DNA from: Bacteroidaceae bacterium
GTDB taxonomy: Bacteria > Bacteroidota > Bacteroidia > Bacteroidales > Bacteroidaceae
NCBI GenBank assembly: GCA_024697945.1
Contig: JAILRU010000028.1
Span: 1 to 33,460, forward strand
Reading direction: 5' to 3'
Length of the DNA: 33,460 nt
Numbering within the stretch: the first letter of the stretch is position 1; each line of letters begins with the position of its first letter. A program made the position numbers and the translations under genes. Of the stretch, positions 1 to 8,520 are shown one piece after another. The notes under the pieces are model-generated. The model made no database searches and was not told the DNA's origin. It saw only the letters and a program-made list of their open reading frames with translations.

Positions 1-24
1 GGAAGAGCACTAACGCTATTCGTT

Positions 25-1857
25 TCATCTTACTATCTTTTTGCCGTTCACAATGTAAATGCCTCTCGGCAATTTACCATTTACAATTCTGCGTCCGCTG
101 AGGTCGTAAACAGAATTATCAATTGTCAATTGTCCATTTTCAATTGATGCAATTCCCGTTGCCTCTGTGATGTCGCCTACTGCGCTGTTGAAGACGTGCA
201 TACGCTTGCCGCCCAGTGCGCCGTCGCGATGGATGAAGGCCACAAGATACAAGTTCTCGACGTTCCAAGTCGGGTCAAGCTCTGTCTGATACGTCTTTTG
301 CGTAGTGCCTGCTGCCGGAATGGGCTCGCCCTCGGGGGCGGTCATTATTTCACGGATGACGTTGGGGTGCGTGTACATGCCTTGATACTCATCTTTCTCC
401 TGTTCGTTCCAGAAGAGCTGGCTGTCGCTCTCCACGTTGCGTTCCATCAGATAGACGGTCAGCCGCAGCTTCTCGCCTTCGGGCATGATACCCGGAGCCA
501 CGTTGCCACCCACTTCCACGTTCAGGGTCTCGTTGTTGTCAGTCAGCGTTCCCTCTAAGGACAGGCTGACGAATGTGGGACGCTTGGCTGCTGCATTGAA
601 CACGCCCTGGGCATCGCTCGACTGGGTCAGCACGTCGAACATTGGTGTCGATGAGGTTGCCATCTGGTAGAGTATGTTTTCCGTAGCCATAGCGCGATCT
701 ACGGTCATGGCAGGTATGCTCACTCTGGCCGAGTCGCCGCTGCACAACCATACGGCCAGGCTGGTGGCATCGTCCTCGCCCGTCATGAACTGGTCGTCCA
801 GGTGTTGGCAGACGAATGTGATGGCGTTTTTCTTTACTGTCACAGGGTTCATGACATACTCATCATAGTAGCGTGCCGAGCGGTAGTTGTTCTCCGATTC
901 GAAGTATTCCACCAGCGGGCGGCGGGTATATTGGTTGGCCACTTCCTTGGGCACACCGATCATGTTTATGGTGTGTGTCTGGGGTTTGGCCACTTCCTTG
1001 TCGTTTACCTTTGTGATGCTCAGTTCCACGTCTCCTGTGTGGAAGCAGTAGATAGGAGCCAGGAATACCTTGCTTGTTGCGCCCGAGGCAATGCTTGCGG
1101 TGATGGTTTTGCTCCATGTCTGTTCGCCTTGTCGGGAAGTCACCTCGATGGTGTTGATTTTCTGCGATCCCATGTTCTTGATGCGCATCAGCACGTCGCC
1201 CGCTTCCTCTGTCTGTTGGATGCCATTGTCGGTCAGCAGGTTGATGACAGGCAGGTAGCTGAAGGTACCTTCTGTGTCCCTGATGATGAGCAGGATGGGC
1301 AGGATGCCTCTGTCGTTCATGTCAACCCATCGGGGATTACCCTCTTCGTCGTTGTCGCCTTCTACCCACAGGAAGCAGCTGTTGGGCGTGTAGTGGGGAT
1401 AGAGCATTGGGATGGAGCAGACATCCTTCTTCAGGTTTGTGGTGAAGCCCACTATCAGTTGGTCCACGTCCTCGGGAATCACGTACGACGTCATTTTTAT
1501 CTCGTTCCATCCCGGGTAGGCATCGCTGTAGCTGTATTTCACCGTTGCTTTGCCCTTTGACAGGTCCTCACTGTTGAAGTCCTCACGCACAAAGCCCTGG
1601 TAGACGCCTGATTGTGTCGAGGTGTCCCAACCCACACGCATGCCGGTGATGGTGCCACCCGCGTATGGCGCAATCATGTCCTTGGTGAGTCGTATGGCGC
1701 AGCCCACCTTGGCATCGAACTGGAGCGACAGTCCGTCGTACTCCCATATCTGGTCGTCATATTTGGCATAGCCCACATATACTTTTTGTGCCATGCACTG
1801 CATACAGCCTGAAAACGCCAGGCCCAGCAATAGAAGATAAGTGTAAATCTTTTTCAT
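25..1857 (-). CDS. Secreted protein with type IX secretion C-terminal tail, possibly Omp28-like
   Basis: A 610-residue exported protein of unknown function. The N-terminus is a signal peptide (K-K, then a hydrophobic stretch to about residue 22) ending ...CMAQ. A Cys at residue 18 in FSGC could alternatively be a lipid-modified Cys, but the match to a lipobox is poor. The C-terminal 40 residues read VYDLSGRRI ... LPRGIYIVNGKK, the usual form of a type A type IX secretion sorting domain, so the protein is probably exported across the outer membrane and surface-attached or released. Residues around 300-380 (RRPLVEYFES through AVWLCSGDSARVSIPAMTVDR) faintly recall the thioredoxin-like core of Omp28-family proteins but lack its CxxC; this is a weak inference. 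It begins 28 bases after the araB stop on the same strand and may be cotranscribed with araB. The stretch ENGQLTIDNS before the tail is encoded by an AATTGACAATTGATAATT repeat of the intergenic type. Confidence 0.85.
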   Translation of the reverse strand: MKKIYTYLLLLGLAFSGCMQCMAQKVYVGYAKYDDQIWEYDGLSLQFDAKVGCAIRLTKDMIAPYAGGTITGMRVGWDTSTQSGVYQGFVREDFNSEDLSKGKATVKYSYSDAYPGWNEIKMTSYVIPEDVDQLIVGFTTNLKKDVCSIPMLYPHYTPNSCFLWVEGDNDEEGNPRWVDMNDRGILPILLIIRDTEGTFSYLPVINLLTDNGIQQTEEAGDVLMRIKNMGSQKINTIEVTSRQGEQTWSKTITASIASGATSKVFLAPIYCFHTGDVELSITKVNDKEVAKPQTHTINMIGVPKEVANQYTRRPLVEYFESENNYRSARYYDEYVMNPVTVKKNAITFVCQHLDDQFMTGEDDATSLAVWLCSGDSARVSIPAMTVDRAMATENILYQMATSSTPMFDVLTQSSDAQGVFNAAAKRPTFVSLSLEGTLTDNNETLNVEVGGNVAPGIMPEGEKLRLTVYLMERNVESDSQLFWNEQEKDEYQGMYTHPNVIREIMTAPEGEPIPAAGTTQKTYQTELDPTWNVENLYLVAFIHRDGALGGKRMHVFNSAVGDITEATGIASIENGQLTIDNSVYDLSGRRIVNGKLPRGIYIVNGKKIVR

Positions 1858-1885
1858 ATTCTTTTGCCTTTAGTTTCTCAAATTC

Positions 1886-3472
1886 TTACTTGCATTCCGT
1901 AGCCTTCTGCTCTATGGGCAGGCAGCGCTTGTAGTTCTCGGTGTATTTCTCGAAGCCGGCCACATCCTCGGCAGTGGGTGCGATGGATACACCTGTGTTG
2001 CCGGCAAAGACAACATCCTCCAGGTAGTCAGCCAGATTCTTTCCGTTCTTGTTAATCAGGTAGCCTGCCAGCAGGGCAATACCCCAGGCACCGCCTTCAC
2101 CTGCAGTCTCCATGACGGAGATGGGCGAGTTGAGGGCGGCGGCAAGAACACGTTGTCCTGCGCCGGCGCTCTTGAAGTAACCGCCGTGGCCTGTGATGCG
2201 GTCCACCTTGACACTCTCCTCCTTGAGCAGGATGTCGTTGCCTATCTTCAGCACGCCGATGGCGCCGTAGAGCTGTGCGCGCATCAGGTTAGCGAGGTTG
2301 AACTTGTCGGTAGCGGAGCGGATGAAGAGCGGGCGTCCCTCGCTGAGTCCCGTGACGGGCTCGCCGCTGACGTAGTTGAACGCCATTAGTCCGCCGCAGT
2401 CAGGGTCGCCCTCCAGTGCCTTGTAGAAGAGCTTGCTGTATATCTCGCCCATATCGACGGGCACGCCAAGCATCTCCTGGTATTCCTTGAAGAGGCCCAC
2501 CCAGGCGTTGATGTCCGAGGTGCAGTTGTTGCAGTGCACCATGGCAACGAGTGAGCCGTCAGGCGTCGTGACGAGGTCGATGGCCTCGTAGGGCTTCGAG
2601 AGCGGTTTCTCCAGAACAATCATCGAGAATGACGATGTGCCGGCCGAGACGTTGCCTGTGCGCTGCTTGACAGCATTGGTGGCCACCATGCCCGTTCCGG
2701 CGTCGCCTTCGGGCGGACAGAAGGGGATGCCGGGTTTCAGGTGTCCGCTGGGGTCGAGCTTCTTGGCGCCATCGGCCGTCAGCACGCCAGCCTTCTCGCC
2801 TGCCACGAGCGACTTCGGCAGGATGTCGAGCAACTTCCATGCGTAGCCCTTCGGTGCGATGAGCTTGTCGAACTTCTCCACCATCGAGGCATCGTAGGTC
2901 TTCGTGGCGGGATCTACGGGAATCATACCCGAGGCATCGCCCACGCCCAAAACGAACTCGCCCGTCAGCTGCCAGTGGACGTAGCCGGCCAGCGTTGTCA
3001 GGAAGCGAATGTCCTTCACGTGCTCATTCCCCTCGAGGATGCATTCGTACAGGTGACTGATGCTCCAGCGCAGCGGGATGTTGTAGTTGAAGAGCTTGGA
3101 GAGTTCTGCTGCTGCCTTGCCTGTGTTCGTGTTGCGCCACGTGCGGAAAGGCACCAGAATTTCCTGCTTCTCGTTGAAGGCCATGTAGCCGTGCATCATG
3201 GCTGAAAAACCGATGGCGGCGAGCGACTCAATCTCGCAGTCGTACTGTTTCCTGACATCCTTGCGCAGGTCGGCATAGCAATCCTGCAGCCCCTTCCAGA
3301 TAAGGTCGATGCTGTATGTCCAGAGTCCGTCCACCAGTTGGTTTTCCCACTCGAAAGCACCCTGTGCGATAGGTTTGTTCTGCTCGTCGATAAGAACAGC
3401 TTTAATACGTGTGGAACCGAATTCGATTCCGAGGATGGCCTTTCCAGCCTCAATTGTTTGTTTTGCGGTCAT
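1886..3472 (-). CDS. araB: Ribulokinase (FGGY-family carbohydrate kinase)
   Basis: A 528-residue FGGY kinase that should phosphorylate L-ribulose at O5 with ATP, the second step of L-arabinose breakdown in the cytoplasm. The N-terminal phosphate-1 loop is visible (GIEFGSTRIKAVLID, residues 14-28). The C-terminal FGGY half contains GNVSAGTSSFSMI and the GHGGYFKSAGAGQRVLAAAL segment near residues 430-450, which match the adenosine-binding region. Length is usual for the Bacteroidales ribulokinase. Substrate assignment rests on the neighbours araA and araD on the same strand; FGGY sequence alone would also allow xylulokinase. The start at 3472 follows a clear Bacteroidetes-type promoter, so the gene can be transcribed separately from araA, from which it is split by 586 bases containing a terminator and a repeat element. 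Confidence 0.88.
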   Translation of the reverse strand: MTAKQTIEAGKAILGIEFGSTRIKAVLIDEQNKPIAQGAFEWENQLVDGLWTYSIDLIWKGLQDCYADLRKDVRKQYDCEIESLAAIGFSAMMHGYMAFNEKQEILVPFRTWRNTNTGKAAAELSKLFNYNIPLRWSISHLYECILEGNEHVKDIRFLTTLAGYVHWQLTGEFVLGVGDASGMIPVDPATKTYDASMVEKFDKLIAPKGYAWKLLDILPKSLVAGEKAGVLTADGAKKLDPSGHLKPGIPFCPPEGDAGTGMVATNAVKQRTGNVSAGTSSFSMIVLEKPLSKPYEAIDLVTTPDGSLVAMVHCNNCTSDINAWVGLFKEYQEMLGVPVDMGEIYSKLFYKALEGDPDCGGLMAFNYVSGEPVTGLSEGRPLFIRSATDKFNLANLMRAQLYGAIGVLKIGNDILLKEESVKVDRITGHGGYFKSAGAGQRVLAAALNSPISVMETAGEGGAWGIALLAGYLINKNGKNLADYLEDVVFAGNTGVSIAPTAEDVAGFEKYTENYKRCLPIEQKATECK

Positions 3473-3501
3473 AGTTTGTATGTTTTAAGTATATTTGGCA
3501 A

Positions 3502-3533
3502 CAAATATAGTCTATTTTCTCCAAACTGCCAAA
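3502..3533 (-). promoter_or_regulatory. Promoter of araB, Bacteroidetes type
   Basis: Reading the minus strand, TTTG (3533-3530), a 20-base spacer and TATATTTG (3509-3502) match the Bacteroides -33/-7 consensus TTTG-N19-20-TAnnTTTG. The expected transcript start is near 3497, about 25 bases before the araB ATG. Nothing resembling a strong Shine-Dalgarno sequence lies before the ATG, as is usual in this phylum. Confidence 0.75.
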
Positions 3534-3657
3534 CAATTACCTATATTTGTGTTCCGCATACATTATTTTGTCAGTACAAAACGTATAATAATCCAAAGGT
3601 ATAAAGAAATATATTAACTTTTTCTACCCAGAAACCTTAAGTCTGCGTGCTTTTGTG

Positions 3658-3723
3658 CAAAGGGCTTTAAAATCTTGCACAAAGGGCTTGGAGATTATTT
3701 TCAAAGGCTTTGGCATCGCGGGC
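3658..3723. repeat. Locus A: three tandem 22-bp units
   Basis: The word CAAAGGGCTT begins at 3658 and 3680, and CAAAGGCTTT at 3702, giving an exact 22-bp period. The 10-12 bases between words vary. This lies in the gene-free stretch 3473-4058, which otherwise holds the araB promoter, the inverted 8-mer element next to it and the araA terminator. I see no credible gene there; the short ORFs have no recognisable product. Confidence 0.8.
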
Positions 3724-3787
3724 GCTATGGGTTTCGTAATATTGTACTCCATATTGAAAAATCATTTATTTACGTGAATATTATTGA

Positions 3788-3953
3788 GTTTCAGCGTTTC
3801 GCGTTTCAGCGTTTCAGCAGGGTAATGAGGGGTGTACAAACTTCTTTTATTATAGTCTATATTATATATATATCTTATAATTAGAAAGTTAAAATATATA
3901 ACAAATAGAATGAAATACCTTTTTTCCGAGCGAAACGGCTGAAACGCTGAAAC
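3788..3953. repeat. Locus A: inverted arms of 8-bp words around an AT-rich core
   Basis: The left arm (3788-3818) reads GTTTCAGC, GTTTCGC, GTTTCAGC, GTTTCAGC. The right arm (3930-3953) reads GCGAAAC, GGCTGAAAC, GCTGAAAC, its reverse complement with one extra base. Between them lie 111 bases, mostly A and T, with GGGGTGTAC near the left arm. The transcript of either strand could fold into a long hairpin. The same architecture occurs at loci B and C. Confidence 0.8.
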
Positions 3954-4004
3954 GTTGAGCCCAGCGTGGATGAAAGCGAAGGAGATTGAAATAACCATGG
4001 TCAT

Positions 4005-4034
4005 AAAAAAGGAGCATCCCAATCGGGGTGCTCC
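4005..4034 (-). terminator. Rho-independent terminator downstream of araA
   Basis: On the minus strand GGAGCACCCC, a 4-base loop (GATT) and GGGATGCTCC form a 10-bp stem with one G-T pair, followed directly by TTTTTT. It lies 25 bases after the araA stop codon and should end the araA transcript before the repeat element and araB. Confidence 0.88.
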
Positions 4035-4058
4035 AATTCAATCCGTGTAATTCGTTGT

Positions 4059-5591
4059 TTACTTGAGTGCCTTGTTTAGCATGAAATATACCTCGTTGTT
4101 GCGGAGGGTCTGCTTGAAGTCGGCAATGTTCGTCTGCTTGTTAATCTTGACGTACTCGATGCCAGTCATTTCAGCAAAGTCCTCCCAGTACTCCTCGTTG
4201 ATGTCGTAGGAGAAAGCGCTATGGTGTGTGCCACCGGCAAGAATCCATGCAGCGGCGCCAATCTCGAACGTGGGCTGCGGAATCCACAGGGCGCTGGCAA
4301 CGGGGAGCTTTGGCATGGGCTTCGGCTCGATGCACTCTACCTCCTGGCTGATGAGGCGGAAGCGGTTGCCGAGGTCAACGACGGTAGCCTTGATACCAGG
4401 ACCGGTCTTCGAGGTGAAGACGAGGCGGGCGGTCTGCTGTTTGCGGATGCCGATGCCGAGGAAGTGAACCTCCAGCTTTGGCTTGTCGCTGGCGATGAGC
4501 GGACATATTTCGAGCATGTGGCTCTGCAGGCAGGACGAGCGGTTGCCGGCGAAGTTCAGGGTGTAGTCCTCGAGGAAGGAGCAGCCGGTGGGCATACCTT
4601 GCTGGATGACCCATAGCGTGCGGTAGAGGCAGGCGGTCTTCCAGTCGCCCTCGGCACCGAAGCCGTAGCCCTCTTCCATGAGTCGCTGTGAGGCAAGACC
4701 AGGAATCTGGTCGAAGCCGCAGAAGTCGGGAGCGTCGATGTTGGCGTCGCCCAGATCGTCGAAGTTGGTGGTAAAGGCGGTAGCACCCTCGTCCTTCAGC
4801 ACGCGGCGCAAGGCAATCTCGGCTTTGGCGCTGTTCTTTACCTTCTCCCAATATACGGCCTCGCCGCTCTCGTCAATCTTGATGGTATAGAGTTTCTTGT
4901 ACTCTTCAACCAAAGCGTCAGCTTCTGCGTCTGTGACCTTCTTATAATACTCCATCAGAGAGGACACGGGATAGTAGTCAACGTGATATCCGAGGCGTTG
5001 CTCGAACTCCACACGGTCGCCATCGGTCACGGCCACGTTGTTCATGTTCATGCCGAACATCAGGCAGCGCACGTTCTTGGCGTCGGCAACACCAGCTGCC
5101 ACACGTGCCCAAACGGTAATCTGCTTCTGAGCCTTTTCGTCCTTCCAGTAACCGCAAACCACCTTGCGAGCGACACGCATACGGGTGCAGATATGTCCGA
5201 ACTCGATATCGCCGTGGGCACTCTGGTTCAGGTTCATGAAGTCCATGTCGATGTCGGCCCAGGGAATCTCGGCGTTGTATTGTGTGTGGAAGTGGAGTAG
5301 GGGTTTTTGCAGCTGCTGTAGGCCCTTAATCCACATCTTGGCAGGAGAGAAGGTGTGCATCCATGTGATGATACCTACGCACTTCTCGTCATTGTTGGCG
5401 GCGAGCATCACTTGCTCAACCTCCTTGCTGCTGTTTGCTGTGCCTTTATACACAATCTTCACGGGGATGTTGCCAGACTTATTGAGTCCGTCAACCATCT
5501 CCTTTGAGTGTCCGTCAACTGCCACAACGGCATCTCCGCCATAGAGCAACTGTGCACCAGTCACCCACCAAATCTCAAAATTTTCAAACAT
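4059..5591 (-). CDS. araA: L-arabinose isomerase
   Basis: A 510-residue enzyme that interconverts L-arabinose and L-ribulose in the cytoplasm using a divalent metal, normally Mn2+. The catalytic and metal residues known from the E. coli enzyme are all in recognisable context: E314 in GFGAEGDWKTA, E341 in FLEDYTLNF, H358 in QSHMLEICP and a His near 457 in GGTHHSAF. Length matches the family (about 500). The start at 5591 gives MFENFEIWW, the usual N-terminus, where EIWWVTGAQ is conserved. The upstream 100 bases contain no clear -7 box; they contain one of the two inverted repeats that frame the four-helix-bundle pseudogene. Expression may therefore depend on read-through from araD or on an unseen promoter. 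Confidence 0.96.
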   Translation of the reverse strand: MFENFEIWWVTGAQLLYGGDAVVAVDGHSKEMVDGLNKSGNIPVKIVYKGTANSSKEVEQVMLAANNDEKCVGIITWMHTFSPAKMWIKGLQQLQKPLLHFHTQYNAEIPWADIDMDFMNLNQSAHGDIEFGHICTRMRVARKVVCGYWKDEKAQKQITVWARVAAGVADAKNVRCLMFGMNMNNVAVTDGDRVEFEQRLGYHVDYYPVSSLMEYYKKVTDAEADALVEEYKKLYTIKIDESGEAVYWEKVKNSAKAEIALRRVLKDEGATAFTTNFDDLGDANIDAPDFCGFDQIPGLASQRLMEEGYGFGAEGDWKTACLYRTLWVIQQGMPTGCSFLEDYTLNFAGNRSSCLQSHMLEICPLIASDKPKLEVHFLGIGIRKQQTARLVFTSKTGPGIKATVVDLGNRFRLISQEVECIEPKPMPKLPVASALWIPQPTFEIGAAAWILAGGTHHSAFSYDINEEYWEDFAEMTGIEYVKINKQTNIADFKQTLRNNEVYFMLNKALK

Positions 5592-5603
5592 TGTTTTAAA
5601 ATT

Positions 5604-5639
5604 TTAATTGATAATTGATAATTGACAATTGATAATTAA
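5604..5639. repeat. Left inverted repeat of the four-helix-bundle cassette
   Basis: About 36 bases made of the 7-mer ATTGATA with one ATTGACA variant. Its reverse complement matches 6052-6086 over 35 bases with two mismatches, which come from the single variant 7-mer sitting in a different register. It ends 13 bases before the araA start codon. Confidence 0.85.
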
Positions 5640-5690
5640 GCCACCGCTACTTGCCAACTATCACATATCGTGGTTAATAATAAATAATTT

Positions 5691-6052
5691 TTAATTAGTA
5701 TTGTTTTCTTTTGTTGATTTGACAATTGAAACTAATAGTTTTGTAAGGTCTCGACAGTCTTTTATAATGCTGTTATACTCCTCATCATTGAGATAACCGG
5801 TTCGGTGAAGTAATCTTATCCAATAATCACTCTCAGATGATTCTTTTAGAGAGATGTTCATCTTTGAAAGGAAGTCCGATGTGCTTTGGGCTTGTTCTGC
5901 TTCGCAAATGTTTGCTCCGATGCTTGTTCCAGAACGGAGCAATTGCTTGGACATAACAAACTCTTGTCTGGAAGATGTCAGGTGTTTGTAGAGATTGACG
6001 ATTCTTACAGAAAACTCAAAACTCTTTCCTTAACCACATTATCGTCCTTCAT
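5691..6052 (-). pseudogene. Four-helix-bundle protein (23S rRNA intervening-sequence family), frameshifted
   Basis: The intact-looking part is an 87-residue frame from ATG 5954 (MSKQLLRSGTSIGANICEAE ...), the core of the four-helix-bundle/S23 family, which is usually about 120 residues. Upstream DNA encodes the missing N-terminus in two frames: ATG at 6052 gives MKDDNVVKE, and from 6023 a second frame reads SFEFSVRIVNLYKHLTSS then RQEFV, directly joined to MSKQ. The break is at about 6025 in GGAAAGAG; one extra A would restore a 120-residue protein. Without it, the frame from 6052 stops after 14 codons. I interpret this as a one-base deletion, though a sequencing error is possible. Family members are encoded inside 23S rRNA intervening sequences in some bacteria and resemble the Avd protein of diversity-generating retroelements; their cellular role is unknown. 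The gene lies between two inverted repeats and interrupts araD-araA. Confidence 0.85.
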
Positions 6053-6086
6053 AATTATCAATTATCAATTGTCAATTATCAATTAA
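6052..6086. repeat. Right inverted repeat of the four-helix-bundle cassette
   Basis: 35 bases of tandem ATTATCA/ATTGTCA 7-mers, inverted relative to 5604-5639. The ATG of the full-length four-helix frame overlaps its first base. The outer end abuts the hairpin that follows araD. Confidence 0.85.
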
Positions 6087-6127
6087 TGCCTATTACGGTC
6101 AGCGTTTCTGCTGGCCGTAATAGGCAT
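6086..6127 (-). terminator. Long hairpin formed by the last codons of araD and a downstream mirror copy
   Basis: On the minus strand ATGCCTATTACGG (encoding part of araD's NAYYGQQKR end) pairs with CCGTAATAGGCAT just after the stop. Then comes one mismatch, four more pairs (CAGC/GCTG) and a 6-base loop. There is no U-run, so it may act as an mRNA 3'-end stabiliser rather than an intrinsic terminator. The TGA stop is inside the hairpin. Confidence 0.6.
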
Positions 6128-6818
6128 TTGGTCCATGTTTGCGGCTATAATGCTTCTCAATGAGGAGCTTGTTCATTGAAGGAACGTGGTCCACAATGTC
6201 GAGTGTATTGAGATGCAAGGTAGAGGAGATGAAGGCCATCTTGGCAACCTCTTCCATCACTACGGCATTATGCACGGCATTGTCAGGGTCTGTGCCCCAG
6301 GCAAAGGGACCGTGGTTGCGAACCAGCACAGCGGGAGTGTCGTTCGGATTCATTCCCTTGAAGCGCTCCACGATTACATTTCCTGTCTCCTTCTCGTATT
6401 CGCCAAAGACCTCCGCCTTTTTCATGTTGCGCGTACAGGGAATGTCGTCGTGGAAATAGTCGGCATGCGTGGTACCGATGTTTGGAATATCTCTTCCTGC
6501 TTGTGCCCACGCTGTAGCGTATGTGCTGTGAGTATGTACAACGCCACCAATCTCTGGGAACGCCCTGTATAATACAAGATGTGTAGGAGTATCTGACGAT
6601 GGATTCAAGTCTCCCTCTACAACCTTTCCGGAAGCAAGGTCCACGACCACCATGTCCTCGGCCTTCATCTCGTCGTAGCTGACACCTGAAGGCTTGATGA
6701 CTACGAGACCCTTCTCACGGTCGATGCCCGAGACGTTGCCCCACGTGAAGATGACGAGTCCGTGCTTCACTAGGTCCAGATTCGCTTTGAATACTTTCTG
6801 TTTGAGTTCTTCCAGCAT
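6099..6818 (-). CDS. araD: L-ribulose-5-phosphate 4-epimerase
   Basis: A 239-residue class II aldolase-family zinc enzyme that converts L-ribulose 5-phosphate to D-xylulose 5-phosphate, the last step of arabinose catabolism before the pentose phosphate pathway. Visible active-site residues match the E. coli numbering closely: D76 in SSDTPTH, H95 and H97 in [11 protein letters not shown]120 in TTHADYF, a third zinc His near 169 in RNHGPFAWG, and the Tyr of NAYYGQQ near the C-terminus. GNVSGID (27-33) is the phosphate-binding stretch. Length is normal. It starts 26 bases after the fumarase stop with no visible promoter between, so it is probably read from the fumarase transcript or from a promoter inside that gene. 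Confidence 0.95.
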   Translation of the reverse strand: MLEELKQKVFKANLDLVKHGLVIFTWGNVSGIDREKGLVVIKPSGVSYDEMKAEDMVVVDLASGKVVEGDLNPSSDTPTHLVLYRAFPEIGGVVHTHSTYATAWAQAGRDIPNIGTTHADYFHDDIPCTRNMKKAEVFGEYEKETGNVIVERFKGMNPNDTPAVLVRNHGPFAWGTDPDNAVHNAVVMEEVAKMAFISSTLHLNTLDIVDHVPSMNKLLIEKHYSRKHGPNAYYGQQKR

Positions 6819-6844
6819 ATCATCTCTGTTTTATGGTTCGACGT

Positions 6845-8485
6845 TTACTTGTTACACCCAGGACACCAGGGCTTTAGCTGCTTGAAGAAATCATTGCCCT
6901 TGTCATCGACGAGGATGAAAGCGGGGAAGTCCTCTACGTCAATCTTCCAGATAGCTTCCATGCCAAGTTCGGGATATTCCACGCATTCGATGCTCTTGAT
7001 GCTGCTCTGGCTCAAAACGGCAGCCACACCGCCGATGGTGCCAAGATAGAAACCACCATGCTTCTTGCAGGCATCCGTCACCTGTTGTGTACGGTTACCC
7101 TTGGCAATCATAACCAAAGAAGCGCCGTTAGCCTGGAACTCATCCACGTAGGGGTCCATACGGTTGGCTGTTGTGGGACCCATAGAGCCGCAAGGGTAAC
7201 CGGCTGGCGTCTTGGCAGGGCCGGCATACAACACAGGATAATCCTTGAAGTACTGAGGCATTCCTTCGCCAGCATCCAGACGCGCCTTCAGCTTGGCGTG
7301 AGCAATGTCGCGAGCCACAATAATCGTGCCCTTCAGGTTCACGCGGGTGCTGACTGGATACTTTGTCAGTTCGGCACGAACGGCATCAATACCCTTGTTC
7401 AGGTCTATCTCAATACCTTTCGGACCTTCGCCCGGATTGCGCAATTCCTCTGGAATCAGTTCTGATGGATTGCTGTCCATCTTTTCAATCCAGATACCGT
7501 CCTCGTTGATTTTAGCCTTGATGTTGCGGTCGGCAGAGCAGCTGACACCCATACCAACAGGCAGGGAAGCACCATGGCGAGGCAGACGAATCACGCGGAT
7601 GTCGTGAGCCAGATACTTGCCACCAAATTGAGCACCGAGGCCAATCTTCTGAGCTTCCTTCAAGAGCTTCTCTTCGAGGTCGATATCGCGGAAGGCACGA
7701 CCTGTCTCGTCGCCCGTCGTGGGCAGATTGTCGTAGTACTTGATAGAGCCAAGCTTTACGGTCAGCAGGTTCTTCTCGGCACTTGTACCACCAATTACAA
7801 AACAGATGTGATAGGGAGGACAAGCTGCTGTGCCCAAGTGCTTCATCTCCTCAACCAACCAGGGAAGAAGGGTCTTCTCGTTTTGGATGAGAGCCTTAGT
7901 CATGGGATAGAAGTAGGTCTTGTTGGCAGAGCCACCACCCTTGGCTACGCAAACGAAACGGTATTCGGCACCCTCGACGGCCTCGATGTCAATCTGGGCA
8001 GGCAGGTTGCACTTTGTATTCACCTCGTCGTACATATTCAGGGGTGCGTTCTGAGAGTAGCGCAGGTTGTCCTGCGTAAAGGTATTGAAGACACCGAGGG
8101 AGAGAGCTTCCTCGTCCTCGAAGCCTGTCCATACCTGCTGACCCTTCTCACCATGAATGATTGCAGTACCTGTATCCTGACAGAAAGGTAGCACGCCCTT
8201 TGCTGCCACATCGGCATTACGCAGGAACTGGAGAGCTACATATTTGTCGTTCTCGCTGGCCTCGGGGTCGGTTAGCACCTTAGCTACTTGCAGGTTATGC
8301 TCGCGACGCAGCATGAACTCCACATCGTGGAAGCATTGCTGAGCCAGCAGGGTCAGGGCCTCCTTGCTTACCTTCAGAATCTTGTGACCTTCAAATTCAC
8401 TTACACTTACTCCCTCCTTTGTCAGGAGGCGATACTCGGTTTTGTCCTCGCCCATCTGGAACATTGGGGCGTACTTAAAGTCCAT
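6845..8485 (-). CDS. Class I (iron-sulfur) fumarate hydratase
   Basis: A 546-residue single-chain class I fumarase that interconverts fumarate and malate with a [4Fe-4S] cluster. Cluster ligands are predicted at C102 (LPFCQDTGT), C222 ([11 protein letters not shown]) and C316 (GVSCSADRN); the spacing of 120 and 94 residues agrees with the known cysteines of class I fumarases. Length is as expected for the fused alpha-beta form, equivalent to E. coli FumA/FumB. In anaerobic Bacteroidales this enzyme works mainly in the reductive direction towards succinate. It follows hflX by 35 bases, a gap filled by the tandem word ACTATAA, and is probably cotranscribed with hflX and the upstream lipoprotein. 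I leave the symbol blank because fumA and fumB cannot be told apart here. Confidence 0.94.
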   Translation of the reverse strand: MDFKYAPMFQMGEDKTEYRLLTKEGVSVSEFEGHKILKVSKEALTLLAQQCFHDVEFMLRREHNLQVAKVLTDPEASENDKYVALQFLRNADVAAKGVLPFCQDTGTAIIHGEKGQQVWTGFEDEEALSLGVFNTFTQDNLRYSQNAPLNMYDEVNTKCNLPAQIDIEAVEGAEYRFVCVAKGGGSANKTYFYPMTKALIQNEKTLLPWLVEEMKHLGTAACPPYHICFVIGGTSAEKNLLTVKLGSIKYYDNLPTTGDETGRAFRDIDLEEKLLKEAQKIGLGAQFGGKYLAHDIRVIRLPRHGASLPVGMGVSCSADRNIKAKINEDGIWIEKMDSNPSELIPEELRNPGEGPKGIEIDLNKGIDAVRAELTKYPVSTRVNLKGTIIVARDIAHAKLKARLDAGEGMPQYFKDYPVLYAGPAKTPAGYPCGSMGPTTANRMDPYVDEFQANGASLVMIAKGNRTQQVTDACKKHGGFYLGTIGGVAAVLSQSSIKSIECVEYPELGMEAIWKIDVEDFPAFILVDDKGNDFFKQLKPWCPGCNK

Positions 8486-8520
8486 AGTTTATAGTTTATA
8501 GTTTTGAGTCAGTTTATGAG

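Noticed and set aside
802..1560. 252-residue open frame on the plus strand
   Set aside because: It lies fully opposite the secreted protein gene, has a Cys/His/Val-rich composition typical of antisense frames and no recognisable domain.
3762..4022. 86-residue minus-strand frame in the araA-araB gap
   Set aside because: It is encoded by the locus A repeat and the AT-rich core and starts inside the terminator region.
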